Positions 7,287-15,912 are shown, counted from the first letter of the stretch. The stretch: DNA of 26,066 nucleotides from a virus (IMGVR_UViG_3300035698_009668:1-26066), one strand, 5' to 3'. Numbers and translations: made by a program. The notes: generated by a model from the letters alone, not told the origin.

Positions 7287-8056
7287 TGGCTCATTTATTT
7301 GGAAGCAATAATTTAGTAGATAACGCTACCTTATCCATGCTGACGGGGGACGAGAACGCTCAATTCCCACTAACAAATATACAACTACCTATCACTGGAA
7401 AAGTTTTTCGAGCTGATGGAGCTACTGTAGAGATACAATTAGATTTGGGTACAATGTTCAGCATAGATACTTTTATGTTGGTAGGAGACAGTATCGAAGG
7501 TTTGGGAGTATCTAATATTGAACTCTATGGTTCAACAACTAGCGGAGTATTTGATCCAACCCCACTCGCCACTGTCGATCTAAGTTCTGATAACAACTTT
7601 GGTTTTAAACAGTTCACAGAAGTTAATTATCGTTACTGGAAATTAAAACTAGAAGGTTCTACTTTTTGTGAATTAAGTAATATTTTTATAGGAAAAGCTA
7701 CATCTTTTGCAACAAATGCGATCAGTTTAGGTTCTTTTAAATATTTAGTTAAAGAGAATATGAAGGAGAGTAAAAACAACTATGGTACAAAGTTTATAAA
7801 CAAGTATAATACCCAGAAAACTTTATCGGGTGATCTCAAACTTTTAAACTCTACTGAATATAACACAATCAGAACAATATATGCATACCACAGAAAAAGT
7901 GAACCCCTTTGGTTTATAACTGATCCTTTAGATTTTCTAGAGACTGATGCTAAATATATTTATTCAGGTTTCTTTTATCTAAATGTAGATGTGGATTTTA
8001 AAAATACCCACTCTAAATTATGGTCAACTACTTTAAGTCTAACTGAGGTTGTGTAA
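7286..8056 (+). CDS. Distal tail-like protein with discoidin-like domain
   Basis: 256 aa, preceded by AAAAGGAG and coupled to the upstream peptide. The first 135 residues read like a galactose-binding (F5/8C-like) sandwich: ATVEIQLDLGTMFSIDTFML, SNIELYGSTTSG, YWKLKLEGS. The C-terminal half (LKLLNSTEYNTIRTIYAYHR, EPLWFITDPLDF, SGFFYLNVDVDF, LWSTTLSLTEVV) resembles distal tail proteins, which form the ring joining the tail tube to the tip. Position right after the tape measure supports this. Confidence 0.65.
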   Translation: MAHLFGSNNLVDNATLSMLTGDENAQFPLTNIQLPITGKVFRADGATVEIQLDLGTMFSIDTFMLVGDSIEGLGVSNIELYGSTTSGVFDPTPLATVDLSSDNNFGFKQFTEVNYRYWKLKLEGSTFCELSNIFIGKATSFATNAISLGSFKYLVKENMKESKNNYGTKFINKYNTQKTLSGDLKLLNSTEYNTIRTIYAYHRKSEPLWFITDPLDFLETDAKYIYSGFFYLNVDVDFKNTHSKLWSTTLSLTEVV

Positions 8057-8508
8057 TGTCTACGTTGCTCTATACTCCAATAACTACTGATCCAGTCTAC
8101 CAAGAGTTAAGATTATTGAAAAATACTTATTTGGAAACTTTGAGATTACATCTTTTTAAAATTGGAAGCCCTACAGGTAACTTGAGAATAAAAATCATAA
8201 CGGGACTATTGGGAACAACTTTAGTTACAAAAGATTTTGATATGGAAACTCTAAATACGGGGATAACTAAAACCTACGCACATGGGGTATATTCCTTTGA
8301 TATAGGTTTTCCTTTTAAAAAAGAACGTGGTTATAACACCTATAGAATCTCATTAGAAGCTCCTAGTTATGTGGGAGCGGGATACTTAGGTTGGTGCAGA
8401 AACTGGGAAGCAGAATTTGATAATTTATATGGTGATCTAGTTGTAGATGGAAACACAGGGAATGATGCAATAAAACCATACCACTATGAAATTTATGAGT
8501 TGGTGTAG
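8056..8508 (+). CDS. Minor tail protein, beta-sandwich
   Basis: 150 aa, overlapping the previous stop (TAATG). Predicted mostly beta strands: LRLHLFKIG, GNLRIKIITG, TLVTKDFDM, GVYSFDIGFPF, YNTYRISLEAP. It looks like a small jelly-roll or carbohydrate-binding type domain, and the C-terminal stretch (GYLGWCRNWEAEF) is aromatic-rich. Its place between the distal tail protein and fibre genes suggests a baseplate or receptor-facing role. Family not recognised. Confidence 0.6.
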   Translation: MSTLLYTPITTDPVYQELRLLKNTYLETLRLHLFKIGSPTGNLRIKIITGLLGTTLVTKDFDMETLNTGITKTYAHGVYSFDIGFPFKKERGYNTYRISLEAPSYVGAGYLGWCRNWEAEFDNLYGDLVVDGNTGNDAIKPYHYEIYELV

Positions 8509-8516
8509 GAGAAAAT

Positions 8517-10322
8517 ATGGAATTTGATACTTTTGTAGGATTTGAATCAGATACAGAATCGACAGTTATACATCAAAGAGTAACATCCCTAGGAATCTTT
8601 GCTTCCTCAGCAGCTTTTGAGGCAGCTAGTGGGGTATCCACTGAGGGAAATTATTATATAAATACCAGTGACGGTTTACTAAAATATTATATAGGAAGTG
8701 AATGGACTACACTAGGAGATCACTTAGCTGATGCCAATATAGGGACAAACACCCACACAGAGATTGATACCCATTTAGATAGCACAAGTGAAGAGCATTT
8801 TCTAATGTTAGATGAGAATGACTTTGCATCTGATTCAGATACTAAGTGCCCCTCTCAACAATCTTTAAAAGCTTATGTAGATACCGAAGCTTCATCGTAC
8901 ACTTCTGATGTGAGTTTTTTATATAACTCAACTATTACAACAGGGGATTTAATTAGAATTATAAATGACAGTGGGGCTAAAGTTGATAAACTCACCTCCA
9001 CAGCTTTTGATTCTGATGATTATAGGGCTGAAACCCCAGTTACTTTTGAAAGTGCAGCTACATCTAAAATATCTTGTTGCTTTGATTCAAATAGCAACAA
9101 AGTAGTTATAATTTATAAAGATGAGGGTAACTCCAATTATGGTACAGCAGTTGTCGGAACAATTGCTAACAAAATAATCTCTTTTGGTACTCCAGTAGTT
9201 TTTTCAGGTACAACTGCTATAGTGCAACAACTTTGTTGTTGTTTCGATACCAATAGTAATAAAGTTGTCATAATCTACGAACACAGAGGAATTGTGGGGA
9301 CAGTATCAGGCACGGGTATTAGCTTTGGAACAGCAGTTAGTTTCGACTCAGGAGCATATAGTGCTTCTTGTTGTTTTGCTCCAAACTATAACCAAGTAGT
9401 CGTGGTATATGAGGGTCCTTACACAGGACCAGGCACAGCTATAGTAGGGACAGTATCAAGTACATCTATCTCCTTTAAACCTACTATAATTTTTGAAAGT
9501 GGACAAATAAAGTATACTTCTTGTTGCTATGATTCTAATAGTGAAAAAGTTGTTGCTTCTTATCAAGATGTGGGTGATTTTTATTATGGAAAAGCTATAG
9601 TACTCACATTAGGAGATGCTGCGGAATCGTCTATATCAAAAGGAACAATAGCTACTTTTGCTAGTGCTCGTACTGAGTATATTTCAAGTTGTTTTGATTC
9701 TAATAGTAACAAAGTAGTTATAGCTTACCAAGACTATGCTAACACTTACAAGGGTACATCTATAGTGGGGACAGTCTCCTCAACTACTATTAGTTTTGGT
9801 ACAGAAGTTGTTTTCGAAAATGCGGTAACTTCTGATATAACTTGTTGTTTTGATTCAGAATACAACAAAGTAATTATAGCTTACAAAGATGAAGGTAACT
9901 CAAATTATGGTACAGCTATAGTCGGAATAGTTGCATCAACATCTATAAGTTATGATACCGCAGTTGTTTATGAGACTGGACAATCCGATAATAATTTTTG
10001 TTGCTTTGATTCTAGTAGTGCTCGAGTAGCTATAGCTTACACTGATAATGGTAATTCAGACTATGGCAAAGTTGCAGCATTTGGACCACTAGAATACTTT
10101 CCCGCAGATGAAATTGATTTTTTTGGAATAGCTCAAGAATCCGGAACATCGGGGCAGACAAAAAAAGTAGCTCTTCCTTATCAGGTATCGGATATACACA
10201 CTTCCTTGACTCCCAACACTAATTACTATGTACAAACTGATATGACACTTGGAACAACAGTAACCTCTTACCCAGTAGGACGTTCTATATCCTCTACTGA
10301 GATTTATATAAATAAAGAATAG
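8517..10322 (+). CDS. Tail fibre / receptor-binding protein with seven-repeat Cys-rich domain
   Basis: 601 aa, with AGGAG upstream. Residues 1-125 form an attachment module (EGNYYINTSDGLLKYYIGSE, HFLMLDENDFASDSDTK, QQSLKAYVD). Residues about 174-525 contain seven imperfect repeats of 46-55 residues with the core C-C-F-D-S-N-S-N-K-V-V-I-x-Y, often followed by GNSNYGTA and ISFGT. Seven repeats fit a seven-bladed beta-propeller. Residues 533-601 form a C-terminal module (FFGIAQESG, NTNYYVQTDM, TVTSYPVGR). The neighbouring protein has the N- and C-terminal modules but no repeats. Likely role: host surface recognition. Confidence 0.75.
   Translation: MEFDTFVGFESDTESTVIHQRVTSLGIFASSAAFEAASGVSTEGNYYINTSDGLLKYYIGSEWTTLGDHLADANIGTNTHTEIDTHLDSTSEEHFLMLDENDFASDSDTKCPSQQSLKAYVDTEASSYTSDVSFLYNSTITTGDLIRIINDSGAKVDKLTSTAFDSDDYRAETPVTFESAATSKISCCFDSNSNKVVIIYKDEGNSNYGTAVVGTIANKIISFGTPVVFSGTTAIVQQLCCCFDTNSNKVVIIYEHRGIVGTVSGTGISFGTAVSFDSGAYSASCCFAPNYNQVVVVYEGPYTGPGTAIVGTVSSTSISFKPTIIFESGQIKYTSCCYDSNSEKVVASYQDVGDFYYGKAIVLTLGDAAESSISKGTIATFASARTEYISSCFDSNSNKVVIAYQDYANTYKGTSIVGTVSSTTISFGTEVVFENAVTSDITCCFDSEYNKVIIAYKDEGNSNYGTAIVGIVASTSISYDTAVVYETGQSDNNFCCFDSSSARVAIAYTDNGNSDYGKVAAFGPLEYFPADEIDFFGIAQESGTSGQTKKVALPYQVSDIHTSLTPNTNYYVQTDMTLGTTVTSYPVGRSISSTEIYINKE
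9036..10091 (+). repeat. Seven tandem 46-55-residue protein repeats (propeller-like)
   Basis: The conserved FDxxxNKVVIxY core begins at about residues 187, 240, 286, 336, 391, 444 and 496 of the fibre. Most copies begin with two or three cysteines. The DNA copies are diverged, so this is an old duplication rather than a recent tandem expansion. The first (EGNSNYGTA) and sixth copies are nearly identical over KDEGNSNYGTA, which hints at more recent exchange between them. Confidence 0.8.
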
Positions 10323-10330
10323 GAGTAAAT

Positions 10331-11014
10331 ATGAAACGAGTAAAATTTTTTGATGGTTATGATTCAGCGGTAGCTCCCACAGAAATTATTGATTCATCTT
10401 TGTTAGTAATATACACATCTAACGCAGCCTATGAAGTTGATTATGGTACTCCAGAAGGTGGAGAAATCTTTTTCTGCAGTACTGATTCTCTAATACATTA
10501 TTATGATGAAAGTAACTGGATTGAGTTAGGGAATCATGAGGACTTATTAAATATTGGGACTAACGCTCACTCTGTAATTGATACTCATATAGCTGATGGA
10601 ACAAAACATTTTCTAATGTTAGATGAAGATAATATGGTGTCTGATTCTGAGACTAAAACGGTAACTCAACAATCTGCTAAGGCATACATGGATGATGTCT
10701 TTAATAATCTTGTTAGTTTTACTGCGAGTGGCGGAGTATCTATTGGGGATGCTGTTAAAGTAGACTCTGCTGGAAATGTTGAAACATGTTCTAGTGACTA
10801 CGCCGATTTTATAGGAATTGCACAGTCAACGGTAGCTACTACAGAATCAGTTTATGTGGCATTGATAGGAAGATTTTCAAAAATACACTCGGGTCAAACG
10901 CCTGGTGACAAATCATATGTACAAACAGATGGTTCTATAGGAGCTACAGTGACTTCCTACCCTGCGGGGAGATGGATTTCTGCTACAACTTTATTAGTAA
11001 CTACAACTCCATAG
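10331..11014 (+). CDS. Tail fibre paralog lacking the repeat domain
   Basis: 227 aa, with AGGAG upstream. The N-terminal module (EIFFCSTDSLIHYYDESNW, HFLMLDEDNMVSDSETK, QQSAKAYMDD) and C-terminal module (DFIGIAQSTV, KSYVQTDGSIGATVTSYPAG) match those of the 601-aa fibre just upstream, joined here by only about 35 residues. It probably occupies the same attachment position on the tail tip or forms a hetero-oligomer with the larger protein. The pair suggests gene duplication followed by gain or loss of the repeats. Confidence 0.7.
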   Translation: MKRVKFFDGYDSAVAPTEIIDSSLLVIYTSNAAYEVDYGTPEGGEIFFCSTDSLIHYYDESNWIELGNHEDLLNIGTNAHSVIDTHIADGTKHFLMLDEDNMVSDSETKTVTQQSAKAYMDDVFNNLVSFTASGGVSIGDAVKVDSAGNVETCSSDYADFIGIAQSTVATTESVYVALIGRFSKIHSGQTPGDKSYVQTDGSIGATVTSYPAGRWISATTLLVTTTP

Positions 11015-11021
11015 GATATAA

Positions 11022-13541
11022 ATGAAAACATACAATGAGTACATTGCTGAAACTACAAGTGAGAAAATAGTCCTTGCACATGTTTTTTGTAAGTGGCGAC
11101 CTTTTTTGTTTACAACTTATACAGGAAATATCCTTCAAAAAACTATGGATAACTTTGTCTCAGGAGTAACTCAGACTGGAACTACTTTGACGGAAGTAGC
11201 AGATAAAGATTCTGTTGTGGAAGATACCTATTATTTTGATATCCCCACAAGTATTTTATATGTGTACTCTACAGATATTGCTGAAGAAGAAGTTATCGTA
11301 GACTTTAAACTTTTTTATAGTACTGGTTCAATTAAGCTTCCTCACGACTTAGATGAGGGGTATGACGTGTATTATGAGCCTAGACTACTGAGTACTTCTG
11401 GTATTTCTATTAAGATTTCTGAAGAGATAAAAGGTATGGCACTGGTCGGGACATCCCGCCTTTCGTTACAAAATACCGATGGTTTTTTTAATGATATATA
11501 TGGAAAGTATATATGGGACAATAAATTAGTTGTTATCTACTCTTATAACCGTGATATTTTACCTAGCGAAGCCTCAATTATCTATCGTGGTTTGATAAAT
11601 ACTAGGAAAAATGATGAAAAAACGGTTACTTTTAACCTAAAAGATTACTTAAAGATATTTGAAATTACTCCTGCAATAGAAAGATTTGATTCTACTGATG
11701 ATGTCATTAAAGACGTTGAAGGAATTTATAAAAGAAGAATCTTCGGTCGTGTAGATGGGATGCAATTACAGAGTATAGATATGAGTGGGACTAGAGTTCC
11801 TTTAACAGGAACTTTTGCAGGAAACTCAGGATCAGCGACAATTACAGGAACGGGAACAGATTTTTTAGATGAACTTACTCCAGATGATACTCTTTTTTTA
11901 GGTGATCTAGAATTAAACATAGATTCTATATCTTCTAATACTTCTCTCACTTTAGGGGATGACTTGACTATTAGTTTTGGAGGAACAATTGGTTATTCAG
12001 AATATAATATCCCTTATCAAAAATTTAATAGAAAATGGTTTGTAAGCCCTAAAGCTTTATCAGAACCAACTTCTCAGATAACAGACATAACTAGTACACT
12101 ACTTTTTGCAGTAGCTGATGTGAGTAAATTTTTAGCAGGAGACACCGTAGTTTTCGATACTTCTCCAGCACAGACTAGAGTTATTGCTAGAATTATAAGC
12201 TCTGATAATTTGATTTATTTAACTACTGCTTTAGATACGCTTCCTACGACCAGTAATTACCTCTCTAGAGCACCGATACTAAATGTATACTATGACAAGC
12301 GATTAGTTTCTCCTAGCTATTACACCGTAACAAACAATACAAGTGGGTGTTATTTGACCTTTGCTTCTGACTTTGAAAAAGACTTTGCAATAGTAAGTAA
12401 CGTAAACTCTAAAACTTATGAAATGGATGCTTCTGAAAACATCATTTATTATTTTGATAAAACGACAGAACAACCTGAAATTGACGTAAAACCTAGAGAT
12501 TGGGTGTCTTTTGATGGTGCTGATTGGTTTGAAGTATTAGCATTAGATGAGGATGGTTTGATTTTAACTAGAACTAATAATTCTGCGGTAGCTAAATCAT
12601 CCACATTAAAGTTAAAGAAGACTAACCATTTAAATGATGACTCTATAGTTTCTGTTGACCTTTATGGAGAAACAATAGACGGAGCAGTTGCTACTGAGTG
12701 GTTGAGAAATACTCCTCAACTTTATAAAAAGATTATAACCGAATTTGGGTATGGAGACTCTTTAAATACATCCTCTTTCGATGATGCTGATGAGAACTCA
12801 ATAATAGCTGTAGTTACTCCTCTCAAGTTTAGTAAAACTTCTGAAACTTTTAAGTCTCTTATTGATAGACTAGGAGAAAGTACTCACTCCGTTTTAACTG
12901 TAGATAAAGACCTTAAGTTAAAATATGTGAACCTTAATACTGATCTAGATTATGATGATCTAACCACTATTACAGAATATGATATAATCAGTTGGGGTGT
13001 GGATTTAAGTGCTCCTCAACTTTATAGTGACCACAACACTGAGTATCGGTTTAAAGAGATCAATTATCTAACTGAAGAATATACCAACAGTGTTTATGAG
13101 TTTGAAAATGATTTTGTAAATAACTATGTAGGGGTGGACAGAATCAAAGATAGCGACTTTTTTCTATATGATAGTGATGAGGTAAAATACCTTACACAAC
13201 AGGACTCTTTCTTAAACAGTTTAAGTTCTTCTGTATACACAATTAAATCAGATTTAAAATATATTAACCTTGAGATTGGGGAAGTTATAAAATTAGACTT
13301 TTTAAATGTAGACCCCAAGCTAGGTATCATTATTTCTATCAGTAAAAAAGAAGATAGTGTGGATTTAATAGTAAGTGACTTGGGTAATATCTTTGATAGA
13401 AGAGCAGTGATTGCTCCAGATACTGCCGCAGATTACACTTCAGCTACAGACGCAGAAAAACTAATCTACGGATATATAACTGATGATTATGGATTATCAG
13501 ATGATGATGAGGATACTTTTAACACAAATTTAATTTTTTAA
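11022..13541 (+). CDS. Large tail hub / tip protein
   Basis: 839 aa, with GGAT upstream. The start (TSEKIVLAHVFCKWRPFLFT) and the alternation of beta-rich blocks with acidic segments match large central tail tip proteins that close the tube and hold fibres. Recognisable stretches include the pair EEIKGMALVGTSRLSLQNTD and FFNDIYGKYIWDNKLVVIYS, typical of hub domains that follow distal tail proteins, and a C-terminal hub-like region (KSDLKYINLEIGEVIKLDFL, LGIIISISKKEDSVDLIVSD). No peptidase or lysozyme motif is seen. Role assigned from size, order and these blocks. Confidence 0.65.
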   Translation: MKTYNEYIAETTSEKIVLAHVFCKWRPFLFTTYTGNILQKTMDNFVSGVTQTGTTLTEVADKDSVVEDTYYFDIPTSILYVYSTDIAEEEVIVDFKLFYSTGSIKLPHDLDEGYDVYYEPRLLSTSGISIKISEEIKGMALVGTSRLSLQNTDGFFNDIYGKYIWDNKLVVIYSYNRDILPSEASIIYRGLINTRKNDEKTVTFNLKDYLKIFEITPAIERFDSTDDVIKDVEGIYKRRIFGRVDGMQLQSIDMSGTRVPLTGTFAGNSGSATITGTGTDFLDELTPDDTLFLGDLELNIDSISSNTSLTLGDDLTISFGGTIGYSEYNIPYQKFNRKWFVSPKALSEPTSQITDITSTLLFAVADVSKFLAGDTVVFDTSPAQTRVIARIISSDNLIYLTTALDTLPTTSNYLSRAPILNVYYDKRLVSPSYYTVTNNTSGCYLTFASDFEKDFAIVSNVNSKTYEMDASENIIYYFDKTTEQPEIDVKPRDWVSFDGADWFEVLALDEDGLILTRTNNSAVAKSSTLKLKKTNHLNDDSIVSVDLYGETIDGAVATEWLRNTPQLYKKIITEFGYGDSLNTSSFDDADENSIIAVVTPLKFSKTSETFKSLIDRLGESTHSVLTVDKDLKLKYVNLNTDLDYDDLTTITEYDIISWGVDLSAPQLYSDHNTEYRFKEINYLTEEYTNSVYEFENDFVNNYVGVDRIKDSDFFLYDSDEVKYLTQQDSFLNSLSSSVYTIKSDLKYINLEIGEVIKLDFLNVDPKLGIIISISKKEDSVDLIVSDLGNIFDRRAVIAPDTAADYTSATDAEKLIYGYITDDYGLSDDDEDTFNTNLIF

Positions 13542-13553
13542 AGGAGAAAGGAA

Positions 13554-14486
13554 ATGACATTTACAAGTTTAACCGCGGCACAAGTAGAGTCTGGAAAGGC
13601 AGTAAAAACTGGGATGTTGGACACCATTAGAACAAATATGGATGATTTAGATAGCAGAATATCAAGTAGTACCTCTACTTTTGTTATTTTTAATGAGTTA
13701 ATTAATCAAAACGAAGAAAGAAACGGTTCTTTAAAATGGAGTTTTGAAAGCGAAGCTAACTTCCAAGCAGAAAATGGAAACGGATGGTCACTGATAGACG
13801 GAAGTACTGGAAGTTATAAAGACAAAGATGGTAGCACAGTTACTATTCCTACAGCTCAGTTACATTTTTTAATGAATAAGGGCGGTGCAAGCGTTGATGA
13901 GGAGAGCGTTTCCATAAGTGCAAGAGATACTCTAAATCCAAGAACTAAATTACCTAATTCAAGTTTTTCTGCGGTAGGAGTTGGAGATCACACGCATACA
14001 GCTTTGACTGGAGGCGGAGGAGTGTCAGGCGGCGGTGTAGCAATTGGAGAAGCATATCCAAATTTGACCAGTGGGGCAGCGGGTGCTCACGGACACAGTA
14101 TTTCTGGTGGAGATGCTGTAAACAGACCAAAATCTTTAGTAGCAAATCTTTTTATAAAGGTTAAACCAAACACAGGCACAAAATTACTAATATATAGAGC
14201 TAGTAAAGCAATTACTTTGACAACTGCAAAAGTCACAAACTTAGTAGCGGGAGCTTCAGGAACTGCTGAAATTGATATAAAAATAGGGAGTTCTCTAAGC
14301 AGTGTTTCTTCAGTATTTTCTACAAAACCTAGTGTAGCTTATACAGGCGGAGACTATGTTACATCAACGAACGCAGCTTTTAGCACAACTTCCGTAAGTA
14401 TTAACGATTTTATTGTACTAGATATCACAAATGTTCAAGATGTCGATCCTCGATTGTTTGTTCAATTAGAGGGCGAATCTAGTTAG
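13554..14486 (+). CDS. Collar-type tail fibre protein
   Basis: 310 aa, with AAAGGAGAAAGG upstream. Residues about 143-200 carry the tail-collar/fibre tip signature: GDHTHTALTGGGG, HGHSISGG, NRPKSLVANLFIKV. The pairs H146/H148 and H179/H181 resemble metal-binding HxH sites in T4 gp37- and gp12-like tips. The first 40 residues (TSLTAAQVESGKAVKTGM) form a helical attachment segment. The C-terminal 110 residues are beta-rich and may bind the receptor. It is the last gene before the intrinsic terminator, so it closes the virion transcript. Confidence 0.75.
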   Translation: MTFTSLTAAQVESGKAVKTGMLDTIRTNMDDLDSRISSSTSTFVIFNELINQNEERNGSLKWSFESEANFQAENGNGWSLIDGSTGSYKDKDGSTVTIPTAQLHFLMNKGGASVDEESVSISARDTLNPRTKLPNSSFSAVGVGDHTHTALTGGGGVSGGGVAIGEAYPNLTSGAAGAHGHSISGGDAVNRPKSLVANLFIKVKPNTGTKLLIYRASKAITLTTAKVTNLVAGASGTAEIDIKIGSSLSSVSSVFSTKPSVAYTGGDYVTSTNAAFSTTSVSINDFIVLDITNVQDVDPRLFVQLEGESS

Positions 14487-14501
14487 AAAGATACACTAAC
14501 T

Positions 14502-14541
14502 AAAGGAGGGGGAGTCGGTCTCCTCATAGCCCCTCCTTTTT
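14502..14541 (+). terminator. Intrinsic terminator of the virion operon
   Basis: AAAGGAGGGG (14502-14511) pairs perfectly with CCCCTCCTTT (14530-14539), 18-base loop, followed by a T run through 14541. It lies 15 bases after the collar fibre stop. Confidence 0.9.
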
Positions 14542-14555
14542 ATACGAGGTAAACA

Positions 14556-14753
14556 ATGAATGAAACTGAGAAATTTGTAATTGATAGATTGGACAGGATA
14601 GAGCTAAAAATTGATAAGCTATTGCAACATATTAATCACAGACTAGTTCCCCTCGAGAAATTCAAATCAAGAGTTATGGGCATAGTTACTTTTATAATGT
14701 GCTCTGCACCAGTAGTTGCCGCAATAGCTGCTGCTAAAATATTTTTTATCTAG
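14556..14753 (+). CDS. Small membrane protein, holin-like (one C-terminal helix)
   Basis: 65 aa, with GAGG upstream. The N-terminal 40 residues are charged and heptad-like (FVIDRLDRIELKIDKLLQHI), and the C-terminal 25 are a hydrophobic membrane segment (VMGIVTFIMCSAPVVAAIAA). This soluble coiled coil plus terminal helix matches XhlA-type lysis helpers and other phage membrane accessory proteins. It is paired with another small membrane protein 8 bases downstream. Holin or holin-accessory function is inferred from size, topology and place after the tail genes. Confidence 0.5.
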   Translation: MNETEKFVIDRLDRIELKIDKLLQHINHRLVPLEKFKSRVMGIVTFIMCSAPVVAAIAAAKIFFI

Positions 14754-14761
14754 GAGATTTT

Positions 14762-14983
14762 ATGGATTGGACACCAGTATTAGACTTTCTTTTAACTTTA
14801 ACCCCTTGGATGGGTTATTTATTTATGGCTTTAGGAGCACTTGTCACTATTGGAATCATGGTTGACTCTATGATTGACGATGAGAAAGACAAAGGTTTTA
14901 TGAAGAAGATTCTAGCGATACCTTTGCTAGGGGACATCTTAAAAGGTCTTAAGAGATTCTCACCATTTAATACAAAAGAGTAG
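14762..14983 (+). CDS. Small membrane protein, holin candidate
   Basis: 73 aa, with AGGAG upstream. Residues 5-38 are strongly hydrophobic (VLDFLLTLTPWMGYLFMALG, then ALVTIGIMVD), enough for one long or two short membrane helices. An acidic turn (DDEKDKG) follows, then an amphipathic basic helix (KKILAIPLLGDILKGLKRF). With the preceding gene it forms a two-gene membrane cassette. No endolysin is adjacent. Its 3' end overlaps the convergent 55-aa gene by 17 bases. Confidence 0.5.
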   Translation: MDWTPVLDFLLTLTPWMGYLFMALGALVTIGIMVDSMIDDEKDKGFMKKILAIPLLGDILKGLKRFSPFNTKE

Positions 14984-15134
14984 AACCCTCTAAAAATATT
15001 TCTTTATTCTTTTCGAAGTTAGCGTCGCTTCTAACTTCTTGAAGGGCGGTAAAGGCTTCCTCTTTGGAAGTCATACCGTTCTCGACTGCCACTATTAAAG
15101 AATCTAACATAATTAATATTTCTGAATCTGTCAT
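14967..15134 (-). CDS. 55-aa acidic protein coupled to the sigma-like gene
   Basis: Frame on the minus strand starting at 15134 and ending TAA at 14967-14969. It begins MTDSEILIMLDSLIVAVENG and continues with MTSKEEAFTALQEVRSDANF. It has GGAGG seven to eight bases before the ATG, and its ATGA overlaps the stop of the sigma-like gene. Such tight coupling suggests roughly equal production of the two proteins. The product is acidic and all-helical. A partner or anti-sigma role is possible, from context only. It meets the holin-candidate gene tail to tail. Confidence 0.65.
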   Translation of the reverse strand: MTDSEILIMLDSLIVAVENGMTSKEEAFTALQEVRSDANFEKNKEIFLEGSTLLY

Positions 15135-15727
15135 AAATGTTCCTCCATATAAAAGCTCAACATCTCTCGTAGTCTGCGCTTCTTTGCACCGACGCCTGCA
15201 GCGGTGATGCTAAATTTTCTAGATATCTCAGCGTCTTTCGAACCCATTAAATATTCTTGAAGCAAGACATCCATAGAAAGCTTTCTGCCCTGCCTATTCT
15301 TTTTAGTGTTAGCAAAGAATCTCTCACAAGCCTGCTTAAAGTCATACCTGACCTCGTTGTCATGTGTCTCATCTTTACTATCCTCTAGGAAGTCACCCAC
15401 GAGAGTATTACTGTCATGTTTAAGAGGGGTGCTAAGAGAGTTAGCCTTATAAAATATCATCTCTTTACCACGCTTACTAAAAACACTTTCAAAGACTTTG
15501 TACTTAATACACTGCATGACATAGGTGCTGAACTTAGCACTAGACCTCTTTCTATCAAACTTCTCAATAGTCTTCTGGTGAGCAAAGGCTAGGTAAACAT
15601 TTTGTATGGTATCTTCGACAGAAAATAGAGGGTCATTGAATTTATTCTTACATAGCTTATAGACTATCTTAACCACGTCTTGGTGGTTGTGCTTACAGAA
15701 CTCGTCTAGTGTTGAAACAGTCTTCAT
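15131..15727 (-). CDS. Phage-encoded sigma-70-like RNA polymerase factor
   Basis: 198 aa, minus strand, with GGAAGGAT before the ATG. Residues about 32-81 look like sigma region 2 (FSVEDTIQNVYLAFAHQKTI, FDRKRSSAKFSTYVMQCIKY), matching the helix that binds core polymerase and the -10 element. Residues about 148-190 look like a region 4 helix-turn-helix (LLQEYLMGSKDAEISRKFSI, then AAGVGAKKRRLREML). Length is that of small ECF-type or phage late factors. It probably directs host polymerase to late genes. It is transcribed leftward, toward and against the end of the virion operon. Confidence 0.7.
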   Translation of the reverse strand: MKTVSTLDEFCKHNHQDVVKIVYKLCKNKFNDPLFSVEDTIQNVYLAFAHQKTIEKFDRKRSSAKFSTYVMQCIKYKVFESVFSKRGKEMIFYKANSLSTPLKHDSNTLVGDFLEDSKDETHDNEVRYDFKQACERFFANTKKNRQGRKLSMDVLLQEYLMGSKDAEISRKFSITAAGVGAKKRRLREMLSFYMEEHL

Positions 15728-15746
15728 ATAACATCCTTCCCTGGAT

Positions 15747-15782
15747 ATTATAACCTTAACAGCCTGATGAGTGTTGTGTCAA
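15747..15782 (-). promoter_or_regulatory. Promoter elements before the sigma-like gene
   Basis: On the minus strand, TTGACA (15782-15777) lies upstream and TATAAT (15752-15747) downstream, but 24 bases apart, too far for one sigma-70 promoter. With a 17-base spacer the -10 would be TTAAGG (15759-15754). Either box may be used alone or with an activator. The region lies directly downstream of the lipoprotein stop. Confidence 0.4.
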
Positions 15783-15783
15783 A

Positions 15784-15912
15784 TTATTTATCGCAATATT
15801 GCTTACAATGCTCGGACGAGCAATAGCAATCAGCATTATAATGCTTGAATTTGAAGTCTCGGGTCACTGTAGAGCAACCCGATAGGAATATTAATAGGAT
15901 TAGAATCTTCAT
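15784..15912 (-). CDS. 42-aa Cys-rich lipoprotein
   Basis: Minus strand, ATG at 15912, TAA at 15784-15786. The protein is MKILILLIFLSGC followed by STVTRDFKFKHYNAD and a Cys-rich tail with C29, C31, C36 and C40. Residues 9-13 form a lipobox (F-L-S-G-C), so signal peptidase II would cut before C13, leaving a 30-residue lipidated peptide. Candidates are a superinfection-exclusion lipoprotein (as with T5 Llp or phi80 Cor, same general kind, no visible homology) or an Rz1-like spanin; position in the early operon favours the former. Only a weak GGGTAG precedes the ATG. Confidence 0.7.
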   Translation of the reverse strand: MKILILLIFLSGCSTVTRDFKFKHYNADCYCSSEHCKQYCDK

